In this document: positions 22,527 through 30,476 of the stretch, one piece after another | Layout: every line of letters starts with the position of its first letter | Position numbering within the stretch: position 1 is the stretch's first letter | DNA from: an uncultured Candidatus Woesearchaeota archaeon | GTDB lineage: Archaea > Nanobdellota > Nanobdellia > Woesearchaeales > B29-G15 | Length of the DNA: 39,399 nucleotides | NCBI GenBank assembly: GCA_903915225.1 | Contig: CAIWSB010000048.1 | Location: 1 to 39,399 of the forward strand | Direction of reading: 5' to 3' | Position numbers and translations under genes: made by a program | Notes under the pieces: generated by a model | Seen by the model: the letters and a program-made list of their open reading frames with translations, nothing else | Told to the model about the DNA's origin: nothing | Databases searched by the model: none

Positions 22527-23858
22527 TTAGCCTACTGGCTTCAGATTCTTGCTGCTGCATGTGTAGTCTTTCCCACCAATGGATATTTCAGAGCCCTCTG
22601 CCAAGCATTTATCCACATAGGTGCAACCTTTTGTGCAAAGCCCCGGGCCCCACAACGAGGGTTCACCTTTCATTTTTGCAACACAATCCCAGGGGCATAT
22701 CTCCCTTGTTTCCCCATACTCACAGAAACGGTTGGGGCACTTTGAAAGTGCGGGGCTTCGCAGCAGCAGATTGATTGAGTTGCCGCCACATGAAGCGTCT
22801 GTTATAATAAGTGAAACTGACCCAAATAATGGGAAAGTATCTCCCACAAGAACATTGATATTCCTCGTTTGGTTGAGGAATGAGGCCAAAAACCCCACCT
22901 CAGAGCCGCATCCAGAAATATACTTTAATGTCACCTCAATCCCTGTGAAATTAACTGAATATGTTGAATTTGGTTCCATTGTGAAAGGAAAGGTTATGAC
23001 GGGTGAACCGGAATAGGTGAATGGGATTTGGATTTTGGTTTTATTATCTAACCCAACATAAACCTTCCATGAACCGTATTCATCCCCAATATTGGATTTA
23101 ATGTTGTATGAAATAACAGGGGAAAATGAGACACAGGTGCCTTCCTGAATACCAACCGGCTTGCCGCTGGGCCCAATTAATCCAACGGAACAAGGCGCAT
23201 TGTACCTGTCCCCAAAATAATAGGCCGTCAGGAATTCATCTGAGTTATAAAGCCCCTTGTTTGTTATAACAAGTGGCTCGTTGAGAAAGTTGAGGCAACA
23301 GTTGCGTGAACTCTCAACAAACTTCTCAATTATTTTTGTGGCTGAAACAGGCATTGTACCTTTCGGGCAACCCTCTTCTCCGGGTTGTACCCCGCTAAAG
23401 TCTTCGCAAACAAGGCGGCAGTTGGCATCCTGGAAACAGGCCTTTAGCTTGGCAGTAACTTCGCTCACATTATATTTTCCATCGTGAGTGATGGCAACGC
23501 GCACCCCCGCAGGGTAAACAGAGACGACCTGGAAATAGAGCTCATCTTGGATAAAGGCGGGGCGTCCAGTGGTTAATTGATATTCCTGGGATTTAAGCTG
23601 CGTCTGCTCTACCTTAACCTTGGGGCCAGAATCGCCTTTCCCTTGATAAGAAAGCATGTAGGAGCAGCCTAATGGCTGACCCTGAAGCCTGAAGCGCTCA
23701 CCCTCTGTCAGGGATGCGATGATAGGCATTTCAGTCTCATTGAAGGTGCAAATCCATTTTTTTATTAACCCTGCACCTGATTGCTGTGCTGTTCTGGCAC
23801 AGCTGGTTAATAGAATTACCAGCATGAAAGCCAGTAGTACGCGGTTCAGAGCCCCCAT
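22527..23858 (-). CDS. Large cysteine-rich lipoprotein
   Basis: 443 aa. The signal peptide MGALNRVLLAFMLVILLTSCA ends in a lipobox-like LTSC, so it should be anchored to the outer face. The body is beta-rich and has no recognised catalytic site. The segment CPNRFCEYGETREICPWDC near residue 395 matches the short C-x3-C-E-x-G-E-T-x3-C-P-x-D-C motif found repeatedly in surface proteins of DPANN and related archaea, probably a disulfide-stabilised calcium-binding loop. A perfectly spaced box A (23881-23889) makes it leaderless. It heads the operon leading to MBF1 and the GT2 enzyme. Confidence 0.75.
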   Translation of the reverse strand: MGALNRVLLAFMLVILLTSCARTAQQSGAGLIKKWICTFNETEMPIIASLTEGERFRLQGQPLGCSYMLSYQGKGDSGPKVKVEQTQLKSQEYQLTTGRPAFIQDELYFQVVSVYPAGVRVAITHDGKYNVSEVTAKLKACFQDANCRLVCEDFSGVQPGEEGCPKGTMPVSATKIIEKFVESSRNCCLNFLNEPLVITNKGLYNSDEFLTAYYFGDRYNAPCSVGLIGPSGKPVGIQEGTCVSFSPVISYNIKSNIGDEYGSWKVYVGLDNKTKIQIPFTYSGSPVITFPFTMEPNSTYSVNFTGIEVTLKYISGCGSEVGFLASFLNQTRNINVLVGDTFPLFGSVSLIITDASCGGNSINLLLRSPALSKCPNRFCEYGETREICPWDCVAKMKGEPSLWGPGLCTKGCTYVDKCLAEGSEISIGGKDYTCSSKNLKPVG

Positions 23859-23879
23859 AATTGGGCCTTAGCCCTTGAG

Positions 23880-23890
23880 ATTTATAAAAG
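23880..23890 (-). promoter_or_regulatory. Box A for the lipoprotein-MBF1-GT2 operon
   Basis: On the minus strand CTTTTATAAAT is centred 26-27 nt before the first base of the ATG at 23858, indicating a leaderless message. Confidence 0.55.
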
Positions 23891-23898
23891 TTATGACA

Positions 23899-25140
23899 TT
23901 AGGGGAATATGCCTCTAACCAAGGTTGCCTCTGCCACCCGCCCTATTGCCAGGACAAATGCTGCGGTGCGCATATCCGTCTTCTTTTCTGCTGCAATCTT
24001 GGCAACCTCGCCATATGCACGATGGATTATGTGCTGGAGCCTGTCATTAACCTCTTTCTCATCCCAGAACAGCTTTTGAATGTTCTGGACCCATTCAAAG
24101 TAGCTTACGACTACCCCGCCGGCATTTGCGAGTATGTCTGGCACAATAAAGACCCCTTTTTTGGTGAGGTATTCGTCTGCCTCGGGGGTTGTGGGGCCGT
24201 TTGCACCCTCAACTATAATCTTGGCCTTGATATTCTTCATATTATCCCCTGTTATTTGGTTCTCCAGTGCCGCAGGGATGAGGATATCAACTGGCAGCTC
24301 AAGCAACTTTAATTCTTTATTGTGACCTGGGAACCCAAGCAAAGATTTTTGCTTTGCCACATGTTCCTGGGCCTTGAGAACATCAATCCCTTTGGGATTG
24401 TAAATCCCGCCAGAGGCATCACTCACTGCCACTATTTTTGCCCCCTCTGCCTGGATAAGTTGGGCGGCGATTGAGCCCACATTTCCAAAACCCTGAACTG
24501 CAACAGTGCATTTTTCCAGCTTCATTTTATTCTGCAGGCATGCTTCCTTAGTTGCAAACATGACTCCACGCCCCGTGGCCTCGCGCCTGCCGAGTGAGCC
24601 GCCGCAGCAGATTGGCTTCCCCGTCACAACATCTGGAATTGAATAGCCCTCTTCCATGCTGTAGGTGTCCATCATCCAGGCCATTGTCTGCTCGTTGGTA
24701 TTCACATCTGGCGCAGGTATATCCCTTGCCGGGCCTATGATGGGCCGGATTTCAGTAATATATCGCCTTGTCATCCTCTCCAGTTCTGCGAGACTAAGCT
24801 TGCTTGGGTCGCATGTGACTCCACCTTTGGCGCCCCCAAATGGGATATTCACAACTGCGCATTTCCATGTCATCCAGGAGGCCAGTGCCCTCACTTCATC
24901 AATGTCTACATTCGGGTGATAGCGGACCCCTCCCTTGAATGGGCCGCGATTGTCATTGTGCTGAACCCTGTAACCGGTGAAAAGTTGGATCTCCCCATTG
25001 TCCATCTTGACTGGGAAGTTAACCACCAACTCGCGGTTTGGCTTCTTGAGATATTCCTGCAGGCCTTTCTTTAGATTCATCAATTTGGCCGCTTTATCAA
25101 ACTGTATTTGGGCAACTTCATAGGACGTGAGCTGTTTCAT
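23899..25140 (-). CDS. gdhA: Glutamate dehydrogenase (Glu/Leu/Phe/Val family)
   Basis: 413 aa from ATG at 25140, preceded by AGGTGAT at ideal spacing. The 21 extra residues in the track ORF lie upstream of the promoter. Substrate and catalytic residues are present: GPFKGGVRYHP, MTWKCAVVNIPFGGAKGGV (catalytic Lys) and PAPDVNTNEQTMAWMMD. The Rossmann motif is VAVQGFGNVGSIAAQL. The length is normal for archaeal hexameric enzymes. It interconverts glutamate and 2-oxoglutarate, linking carbon and nitrogen metabolism, and is the only clear central-metabolism enzyme in the window. Box A is at about 25173-25181. Confidence 0.95.
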   Translation of the reverse strand: MKQLTSYEVAQIQFDKAAKLMNLKKGLQEYLKKPNRELVVNFPVKMDNGEIQLFTGYRVQHNDNRGPFKGGVRYHPNVDIDEVRALASWMTWKCAVVNIPFGGAKGGVTCDPSKLSLAELERMTRRYITEIRPIIGPARDIPAPDVNTNEQTMAWMMDTYSMEEGYSIPDVVTGKPICCGGSLGRREATGRGVMFATKEACLQNKMKLEKCTVAVQGFGNVGSIAAQLIQAEGAKIVAVSDASGGIYNPKGIDVLKAQEHVAKQKSLLGFPGHNKELKLLELPVDILIPAALENQITGDNMKNIKAKIIVEGANGPTTPEADEYLTKKGVFIVPDILANAGGVVVSYFEWVQNIQKLFWDEKEVNDRLQHIIHRAYGEVAKIAAEKKTDMRTAAFVLAIGRVAEATLVRGIFP

Positions 25141-25171
25141 GGGTATCACCTGCCATTGGAGGATTTGAGGG

Positions 25172-25182
25172 GATTTATAAGT
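25172..25182 (-). promoter_or_regulatory. Box A and ribosome-binding site region of gdhA
   Basis: On the minus strand ACTTATAAATC predicts a start at about 25151. The resulting 11-nt leader is almost entirely the Shine-Dalgarno AGGTGAT. Confidence 0.45.
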
Positions 25183-25285
25183 TTTAGCAAAGAGAATTTT
25201 CATTCAAATTGCCAAAAAAATGTGAATTTTAACAAACGGGGCCCGCGGGGCATCATTATTTGGTATCGAGAGAGAGGTACCGGAA

Positions 25286-25322
25286 GGTTTATAAGTGAGT
25301 ATATTTATCTATTTATAAAGAT
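25286..25322 (+). promoter_or_regulatory. Two box A elements upstream of tfb
   Basis: GGTTTATAAG (about 25287) and CTATTTATAAAG (about 25310) lie 23 nt apart. The second predicts a start near 25343. The message would then have a leader of some 45 nt ending in GGGTGATATCAA before the ATG, unlike most first genes here. Confidence 0.45.
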
Positions 25323-25389
25323 ATCGGTTGGGGCAGTGTCATTCCTATAGTGAAGTGAAACCCGAATGTAAGAATGAGGGTGATATCAA

Positions 25390-26340
25390 ATGAAATCACA
25401 AGTCAAGAAATGTCCGGAATGCGGGAATGATAATCTATATGTCAATGCAGAGAAGGGTGAAATAATCTGCAAAGAGTGCGGTCTTGTCATTGAAGACAAG
25501 ATGGTTGACTTTGGCCAGGACTGGAGAGAGTTTGAGGGGGGCGAGGAGTCCCAGAGGAGGGGCGGTGCGCCATTGACTTATACCCAGGCAGATAAGGGGC
25601 TTTCAACCCAGGTCGGCACAAGCGCGGACCTGAGTGTCTTGAAAGGCAAGGAGCGCCAGAAATTCTACAGGCTGCAGCAGTGGCAGCGCCGTGTATCAAC
25701 TGCCATTGAGAGGAACCTCAGGCTCGCTTTGACTGAAATAAAGAGGATATCTTCCAACCTCAACCTGCCTGATAGCATTGAGGAGGAGGCATCCAGGATT
25801 TACACAATGGCTGTCCAGAAGGGGCTTGTCCGGGGACGCAGCATGGAACAGGTTGTGGCAGGCACAATGTACATAACCTGCAAGCGTAACGATTGCCCGC
25901 GAACTCTCGAGGAGATTTCTGAGGTCACTGGCCTCGACAAGAAGGAGGTTGCAAAAAACTCAAGGTTTGTGGCCAGGCAGCTCAACATTAAAGTCCTGCC
26001 AGTTAGCCCTGTGACTTACATTGCCCGTTTTGCCTCTGACCTGAAAATAAGTGCGGCAACCCAGACGAAGGCGGTAAAACTTATAGAAAAGGCCCAGAAG
26101 GTGGGCTTGACATCTGGCAAGTCGCCAAAAGGAATTGCAGCTGCATCAATCTATGTCTCCTCGCTGCTCAATGCTGAGAGGAAGACGCAGAGCAAGATTT
26201 CTGAGATTTCGGGCGTGACTGAGGTTACCATCAGGAACCGCTACAAGGAGCTTGTCAAAGCCCTTGACCTGGAAGAGGAAATCAGAAAGTCCAAAAAGCT
26301 CCTTGAAGAGGAGAACCAGAAAGTTACGGCCTCGCCCTGA
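25390..26340 (+). CDS. tfb: Transcription initiation factor IIB (TFB)
   Basis: 316 aa. The N-terminal zinc ribbon CPECGNDNLYVNAEKGEIICKECGLVI is followed by the B-reader/linker region (GQDWREFEGGEESQRRGGAPLTYTQADKGLSTQVG). Two cyclin-like repeats follow (about 110-205 and 206-300), with the usual ARxxGLVRGRSMEQV-like and GLTSGKSPKGIAAASIYV segments. The second repeat contains the helix-turn-helix that reads the BRE next to the TATA box. TFB recruits RNA polymerase to TBP-bound promoters, and TBP is encoded just downstream. It has its own leadered promoter. Confidence 0.97.
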   Translation: MKSQVKKCPECGNDNLYVNAEKGEIICKECGLVIEDKMVDFGQDWREFEGGEESQRRGGAPLTYTQADKGLSTQVGTSADLSVLKGKERQKFYRLQQWQRRVSTAIERNLRLALTEIKRISSNLNLPDSIEEEASRIYTMAVQKGLVRGRSMEQVVAGTMYITCKRNDCPRTLEEISEVTGLDKKEVAKNSRFVARQLNIKVLPVSPVTYIARFASDLKISAATQTKAVKLIEKAQKVGLTSGKSPKGIAAASIYVSSLLNAERKTQSKISEISGVTEVTIRNRYKELVKALDLEEEIRKSKKLLEEENQKVTASP

Positions 26341-26398
26341 GTTCCACATGAAATCGTGGGGGTTACCTCTCTGTAAAATATACATCCTAAAACCGTAT

Positions 26399-26446
26399 CA
26401 TTTATAAATGAGCGGGGATTCTTATTTTTAAACTCCTTATAAAGAG
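26399..26446 (+). promoter_or_regulatory. Multiple TATA elements upstream of tbp
   Basis: A perfect 12-bp palindrome CATTTATAAATG (about 26399-26410) is followed by TTATTTTTAAAC and CCTTATAAAGAG. The last is about 26 nt before the ATG at 26466. Several TBP-like sites in front of the TBP gene would suit autoregulation. Confidence 0.4.
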
Positions 26447-26465
26447 TAGATTGGGGGGATATGAC

Positions 26466-27005
26466 ATGGCTAAACGTGAAATTGAAATAGTAAACATTGT
26501 TGTGAGCTCTTCGCTTGAGAAGAAGATCCCACTCGAGAAAATGGCAGCCAGTTTGCCCAATACAGAATACAACCCCGAGCAGTTCCCCGGGCTGGTGCTC
26601 AGGATAAAAGAACCCAGGACCTCGGCGTTGATCTTTAACTCGGGCAAGATTGTGTGCACGGGCGCACGCTCAATTGAGATGGTTGAGGAGTCAATCCAGA
26701 AGATAATTGAGAGCCTCAAGAAGATAAACATCCATGTGGAGATTAAGCCCAAGATTGAAGTGCAGAACATTGTTGCATCAGGTAGTATTGGGATGAAACT
26801 CAACCTGAACACGCTGGCTATTAAGCTGAGAAACACAGAGTACGAACCGGAACAGTTCCCGGGGCTGGTGTACAAGCTCAAGGGCACGAACGCGACGTTC
26901 CTGCTATTCACAAATGGCAAGATTGTCTGCACCGGCACAAGGAGCCGGGAAGCTGTGGACAAGGCAGTTGAGATGCTCATCGAAAACCTCAAGAGTGTTT
27001 CGTAA
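26466..27005 (+). CDS. tbp: TATA-box-binding protein (TBP)
   Basis: 179 aa from ATG at 26466. The track start is a TTG five codons upstream. Two direct repeats of about 90 residues form the saddle: VNIVVSSSLEKKIPLEKMAASLPNTEYNPEQFPGLVLRIKEP...GKIVCTGARS and VQNIVASGSIGMKLNLNTLAIKLRNTEYEPEQFPGLVYKLKG...GKIVCTGTRS. The length and both FPGLV and KIVCTG motifs are canonical. It binds the many TATA elements seen in this window. MCM begins 3 nt after its stop, so TBP and the replicative helicase may be cotranscribed. Confidence 0.97.
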   Translation: MAKREIEIVNIVVSSSLEKKIPLEKMAASLPNTEYNPEQFPGLVLRIKEPRTSALIFNSGKIVCTGARSIEMVEESIQKIIESLKKINIHVEIKPKIEVQNIVASGSIGMKLNLNTLAIKLRNTEYEPEQFPGLVYKLKGTNATFLLFTNGKIVCTGTRSREAVDKAVEMLIENLKSVS

Positions 27006-27008
27006 GGC

Positions 27009-29030
27009 ATGGAACCAGAAGACCAGATAGAGCACTTCCATCAATTCCTGAATGATAACTACTATGAGGAATTGATGGAGCAGATAAGGAAGGGCTTAAG
27101 ATTTCTGGTCATAGATTTTCCCGCGCTTCTCAAGTTTGATACTGAGCTTGCTGAAGAGCTCCTTGAAAAGCCAGATGACGTTCTCAAGGCAGGGGAGATG
27201 GCTGTCGCTAAGTTTAATTTGCCTGAGCAGCTAACAAAATTCTACATAAGGATAAAGGGACTGCCCGAGTCTCAGAAAATGCTTATTAGGGATGTCAGGA
27301 GCAGCGACCTCCACAAGTTCACAGTAATTGAGGGGTTAATACGTCAAAAATCAGATGTCCGGCCAAGGGTAACATCCGCGGTGTTTGAATGCCCCGCATG
27401 TGGCACGAGGATAACTGTGCTCCAGCTGGAAACCAGGTTCAAGGAGCCAAGCGCATGCTCATGCGGCAGGCGCGGCAGGTTCCGTGAGGTTGACAAGGAG
27501 CTTGTTGACGCGCAGGGGCTTGTGGTTGAGGAAACCCCGGAAATGCTAGAGGGTGGCGAGCAGCCGAAGCGCCTCAATGTTTTCCTCAAAGAGGACCTTG
27601 TGAGCCCTATCACAGAGAAGCGCACGAATCCCGGTTCCAAGGTGAGGATCACCGGATGGATCAAGGAAATCCCGAAGATTATGCGCACAGGCGCGAAATC
27701 CACCCGGTTTGACATCATGCTTGAGGGGAACTTTGTGGAGTCTATTGATGAATCCTTTTACGATATCCTCATCAGCAAGAAAGAGGAAAAGGAGATTATG
27801 GAGTTTTCAAGGCGTGAGAACCTCTACCAGGATTTTGTTGATGCCCTCGCCCCCTCAATCTATGGCTACGAGCTTGTCAAACAGGCCTTATTGTTCCAGC
27901 TGGTTGGTGGCGCTAGGAAAAAGATGGGTGACGGAATGGTAACCAGGGGGGATATTCACGTGCTCCTGGTTGGAGACCCGGGTGCAGGCAAGTCGCAGCT
28001 TTTGAAAAGAGTCTCGGTAATTGCACCCAAGGGGCGCTATGTGTCGGGTAAGGGTGTATCTGGCGCTGGTTTAACGGCCAGCGTTGTCAAGGATGAGTTT
28101 TTAGGAGGATGGAGCCTTGAGGCAGGCGCACTTGTGTTGGCAAACAACGGCTTGTGTTGCATCGATGAGATGGACAAGATGAGCAATGATGACAGGAGCG
28201 CAATGCATGAGGCGCTGGAGCAGCAGACAATCAGCATTTCAAAGGCCAACATCCAGGCAACACTTGTGGCGAAGACAACTGTGCTGGCTGCAGCCAACCC
28301 AAAATTCGGGAGATTTGACCCGTATGAAATGATTGCAAAGCAGATTGACCTGCCCCCTGCGCTTATCAACAGGTTTGACTTAATATTCCCAATACGTGAT
28401 ATGCCTGATGAGGTGAAAGACGAGAAAATGGCCAGCCATATACTCCACCTCCACCAGAAGCCCGCTGCTGACAAACCCTCTATTGACAATGTGTTTTTTA
28501 GGAAGTATCTGGCTTTTGCCAGGCAGCGTGTTTCACCCACAATCTCCACCGAAGCCCTCAATGAGATAAAAAAATATTACGTGAACATGAGGAAGAAAGG
28601 GATTAAGGAAGAGGGCGGGATAAAAAGCATCCCCATCTCTCCTAGGCAGCTTGAGGCCCTTGTCAGGCTTGCTGAGGCTTCGGCAAAATTACGCCTCTCA
28701 CTTGAGGTTACTAAAGAGGATGCCCAGCGCGCAATCAAGCTTGTGCAATATTGCCTAACCCAGGTGGGGATGGACCCCGAGACAGGCGAGATTGACATTG
28801 ACAGGATTTCCACTGGCGTTAGCGCGACGTTCAGGAACAGGATAATGACGGTTAAGGAGACAATTGCAGAGCTTGAGGAGAAGGTTGGAAAGCAAATTCC
28901 AATCGAGCAAGTAACTGCGGCTTGTGGGGATAGGGAGATAGACAAGGATGAGGTTGAGGAGATTATACAAAAGCTGGTACGCGCAGGCGACCTTTACGAA
29001 CCAAAACCCGGGTTTGTGAGCAGACTATGA
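27009..29030 (+). CDS. mcm: Replicative helicase MCM
   Basis: 673 aa. The N-terminal domain holds a zinc site (CPACGTRITVLQLETRFKEPSACSCG). The AAA+ core has Walker A GDPGAGKSQLLK, Walker B CCIDEMDKM, the helix-2 insert region and the arginine-finger segment INRFDLIFPIRD. A C-terminal winged helix ends the protein (AACGDREIDKDEVEEIIQKLVRAGDLYEPKPGFV). The length is normal for a single archaeal MCM, and no intein is present. It forms a hexameric 3'-5' helicase loaded at origins by Orc1/Cdc6, encoded at the right of this window. Its stop overlaps the RPA-like gene (ATGA), so the two are translated together. Confidence 0.97.
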   Translation: MEPEDQIEHFHQFLNDNYYEELMEQIRKGLRFLVIDFPALLKFDTELAEELLEKPDDVLKAGEMAVAKFNLPEQLTKFYIRIKGLPESQKMLIRDVRSSDLHKFTVIEGLIRQKSDVRPRVTSAVFECPACGTRITVLQLETRFKEPSACSCGRRGRFREVDKELVDAQGLVVEETPEMLEGGEQPKRLNVFLKEDLVSPITEKRTNPGSKVRITGWIKEIPKIMRTGAKSTRFDIMLEGNFVESIDESFYDILISKKEEKEIMEFSRRENLYQDFVDALAPSIYGYELVKQALLFQLVGGARKKMGDGMVTRGDIHVLLVGDPGAGKSQLLKRVSVIAPKGRYVSGKGVSGAGLTASVVKDEFLGGWSLEAGALVLANNGLCCIDEMDKMSNDDRSAMHEALEQQTISISKANIQATLVAKTTVLAAANPKFGRFDPYEMIAKQIDLPPALINRFDLIFPIRDMPDEVKDEKMASHILHLHQKPAADKPSIDNVFFRKYLAFARQRVSPTISTEALNEIKKYYVNMRKKGIKEEGGIKSIPISPRQLEALVRLAEASAKLRLSLEVTKEDAQRAIKLVQYCLTQVGMDPETGEIDIDRISTGVSATFRNRIMTVKETIAELEEKVGKQIPIEQVTAACGDREIDKDEVEEIIQKLVRAGDLYEPKPGFVSRL

Positions 29031-29647
29031 ACAGGCAAACTGCATTTTTGGTTAAGGTGGGTGAGCTCCTTGAGGCTCATCCTACGGACCAACAGCCAGC
29101 TGCCTTCTTTTTACCCGCAAGAAAAATCTTGGTGGGCAGGGCAAACCTAATGGGGTTTATAATAAATAAAGAGAATACCGGCGCGGGGTATGATGAGTTT
29201 GTGCTTGATGACGGGAGCGGCAAGATAGCTGTGAGGAATTTCGATGCCTCACTCTCTATGGGAAACCTGACTATTGGGGATGTTGTCAATGTTGTCGGCC
29301 GGGTCAGGGATTACAACAATGTCCGCTATGTCATTCCAGAAGTGGTACGCAAGGTTGACAAGGCAATGCTGGATTTGAGGGAGCTGGAATTATCAAGGCA
29401 AAGGCTTCCAGAAGAGGCAGAGCCAAAGGCTGTGCCAAAGCCAGATGTGCAACCCAAGCCGCTGGATGAGGCCAGCCCGAAACAGTCTGTGTATGAGGTT
29501 ATCCGGGAGCTTGATACTGGCGCGGGGGTTGAAATCCAGGACGTTAAGCAGAGGTGCAATGTCAATGACATTGATAAGGTTATTAACAACCTAATAGAGG
29601 ATGGCGAGATATTCAAAGTGAGTTCTAGTAGGGTTAAGGTTCTTTAA
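29027..29647 (+). CDS. RPA32-like single-stranded DNA-binding protein
   Basis: 206 aa. Residues about 30-110 form an OB fold (ILVGRANLMGFIINKENTGAGYDEFVLDDGSGKIAVRNFDASLS...GDVVNVVGRVRDYNNVRYVIPEVVRKV), with the DDGSG-K-I-V signature of RPA2-type proteins. A proline-rich linker and a C-terminal winged helix (SVYEVIRELDTGAGVEIQDVKQRCNVNDIDKVINNLIEDGEIFKV) complete the RPA32 plan. It would protect single strands behind MCM, with which it overlaps by 4 nt. No large RPA subunit is visible here. Confidence 0.85.
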   Translation: MNRQTAFLVKVGELLEAHPTDQQPAAFFLPARKILVGRANLMGFIINKENTGAGYDEFVLDDGSGKIAVRNFDASLSMGNLTIGDVVNVVGRVRDYNNVRYVIPEVVRKVDKAMLDLRELELSRQRLPEEAEPKAVPKPDVQPKPLDEASPKQSVYEVIRELDTGAGVEIQDVKQRCNVNDIDKVINNLIEDGEIFKVSSSRVKVL

Positions 29648-29675
29648 CCCAAATTCTCTTTATTTGATACTATTT

Positions 29676-29822
29676 GCAGCAGCAATGGCGCAGGTCTGAC
29701 GGGGGATGTCCCGAGGTTTCCGATGGACACCAGAGATTCAGAGAATTTCTATGTCTCTGAGTGCCCCCGCGGGGTGCCAGACGAGGAGCGTTAGCTCCGA
29801 CTGCCGCCATTATTGTTGCTGC
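29676..29822 (+). ncRNA. Palindromic structured element, copy C (with insertion)
   Basis: 147 nt. The left end GCAGCAGCAAT pairs with ATTGTTGCTGC; its one change from the other copies becomes a G-U pair, so the stem is kept. The inner stem is GTCTG / CAGAC, different in sequence from copies A and B but still paired, followed by GAGGAGC-GTTA-GCTCC. About 55 extra bases enlarge the apical part, including a CAGAGA / TCTCTG hairpin. It lies between the RPA-like gene and lemA, ending 97 nt before lemA in the same orientation. The rest of 29648-29919 holds only the lemA promoter. Confidence 0.55.
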
Positions 29823-29867
29823 CTTCGAAAGAACTATCTAACTTTCTGCACCCTTTCAATCCAAAAA

Positions 29868-29878
29868 CCTTTTAAATG
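29868..29878 (+). promoter_or_regulatory. Box A for lemA
   Basis: CCTTTTAAATG predicts transcription from about 29899. The 21-nt leader contains GGGTGGT at good spacing from the ATG at 29920. Confidence 0.45.
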
Positions 29879-29919
29879 AGCCTTGGTTAAAGAGTCAAAA
29901 AACTAAAGGGTGGTGCTAC

Positions 29920-30474
29920 ATGACTCCATTACTATGGGTTATTCTTGTATTTGTGGTCCTGTTGGTGTTCTACATCATTAGCCTTTTCAACGGGCTGATA
30001 CGCCTCAGGAACGAAGTGGACAACTCAATGTCGCAGATTGATGTCCAGCTTAAGCGAAGGTTTGACCTTATCCCCAACCTGGTGGAGACGGTGAAGGGGT
30101 ATGCCAAGCACGAAAAGACTCTGTTTGAGAACATAACCAAGGCCAGGGCTGCTGTCATGTCTGCCAGCAACCTGAAGGACAAGGCGAGCGCATCAAACAA
30201 GCTCACTGCGACACTCAAATCATTATTTGCTGTTGCAGAGAACTACCCTGACCTGAAGGCCAACCAGAATTTCCTGCAGCTGCAGGAAGAGTTAACTGGA
30301 ACTGAAAACAAAATCTCCTATGCCAGGCAGCATTACAACGACATTGTGATGATGTTCAACAACAGGATACAAACATTCCCGAACAATGCAGTTTCAGGGA
30401 TGCTGGGTTTCAACAAGAGAGACATGTTTGAAGCCCCAGCTGGCGAGAAGGAGCCTGTCCGAGTCAAGTTTTAA
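29920..30474 (+). CDS. LemA family protein
   Basis: 184 aa. One N-terminal membrane helix (about 3-27) is followed by the long antiparallel helical domain typical of Lem[98 protein letters not shown]. The C-terminus has the family's [10 protein letters not shown]. The biochemical role of LemA is not settled. It is commonly paired with the protease HtpX, which follows here after 2 nt, suggesting a joint membrane-quality role. Confidence 0.92.
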   Translation: MTPLLWVILVFVVLLVFYIISLFNGLIRLRNEVDNSMSQIDVQLKRRFDLIPNLVETVKGYAKHEKTLFENITKARAAVMSASNLKDKASASNKLTATLKSLFAVAENYPDLKANQNFLQLQEELTGTENKISYARQHYNDIVMMFNNRIQTFPNNAVSGMLGFNKRDMFEAPAGEKEPVRVKF

Positions 30475-30476
30475 TT

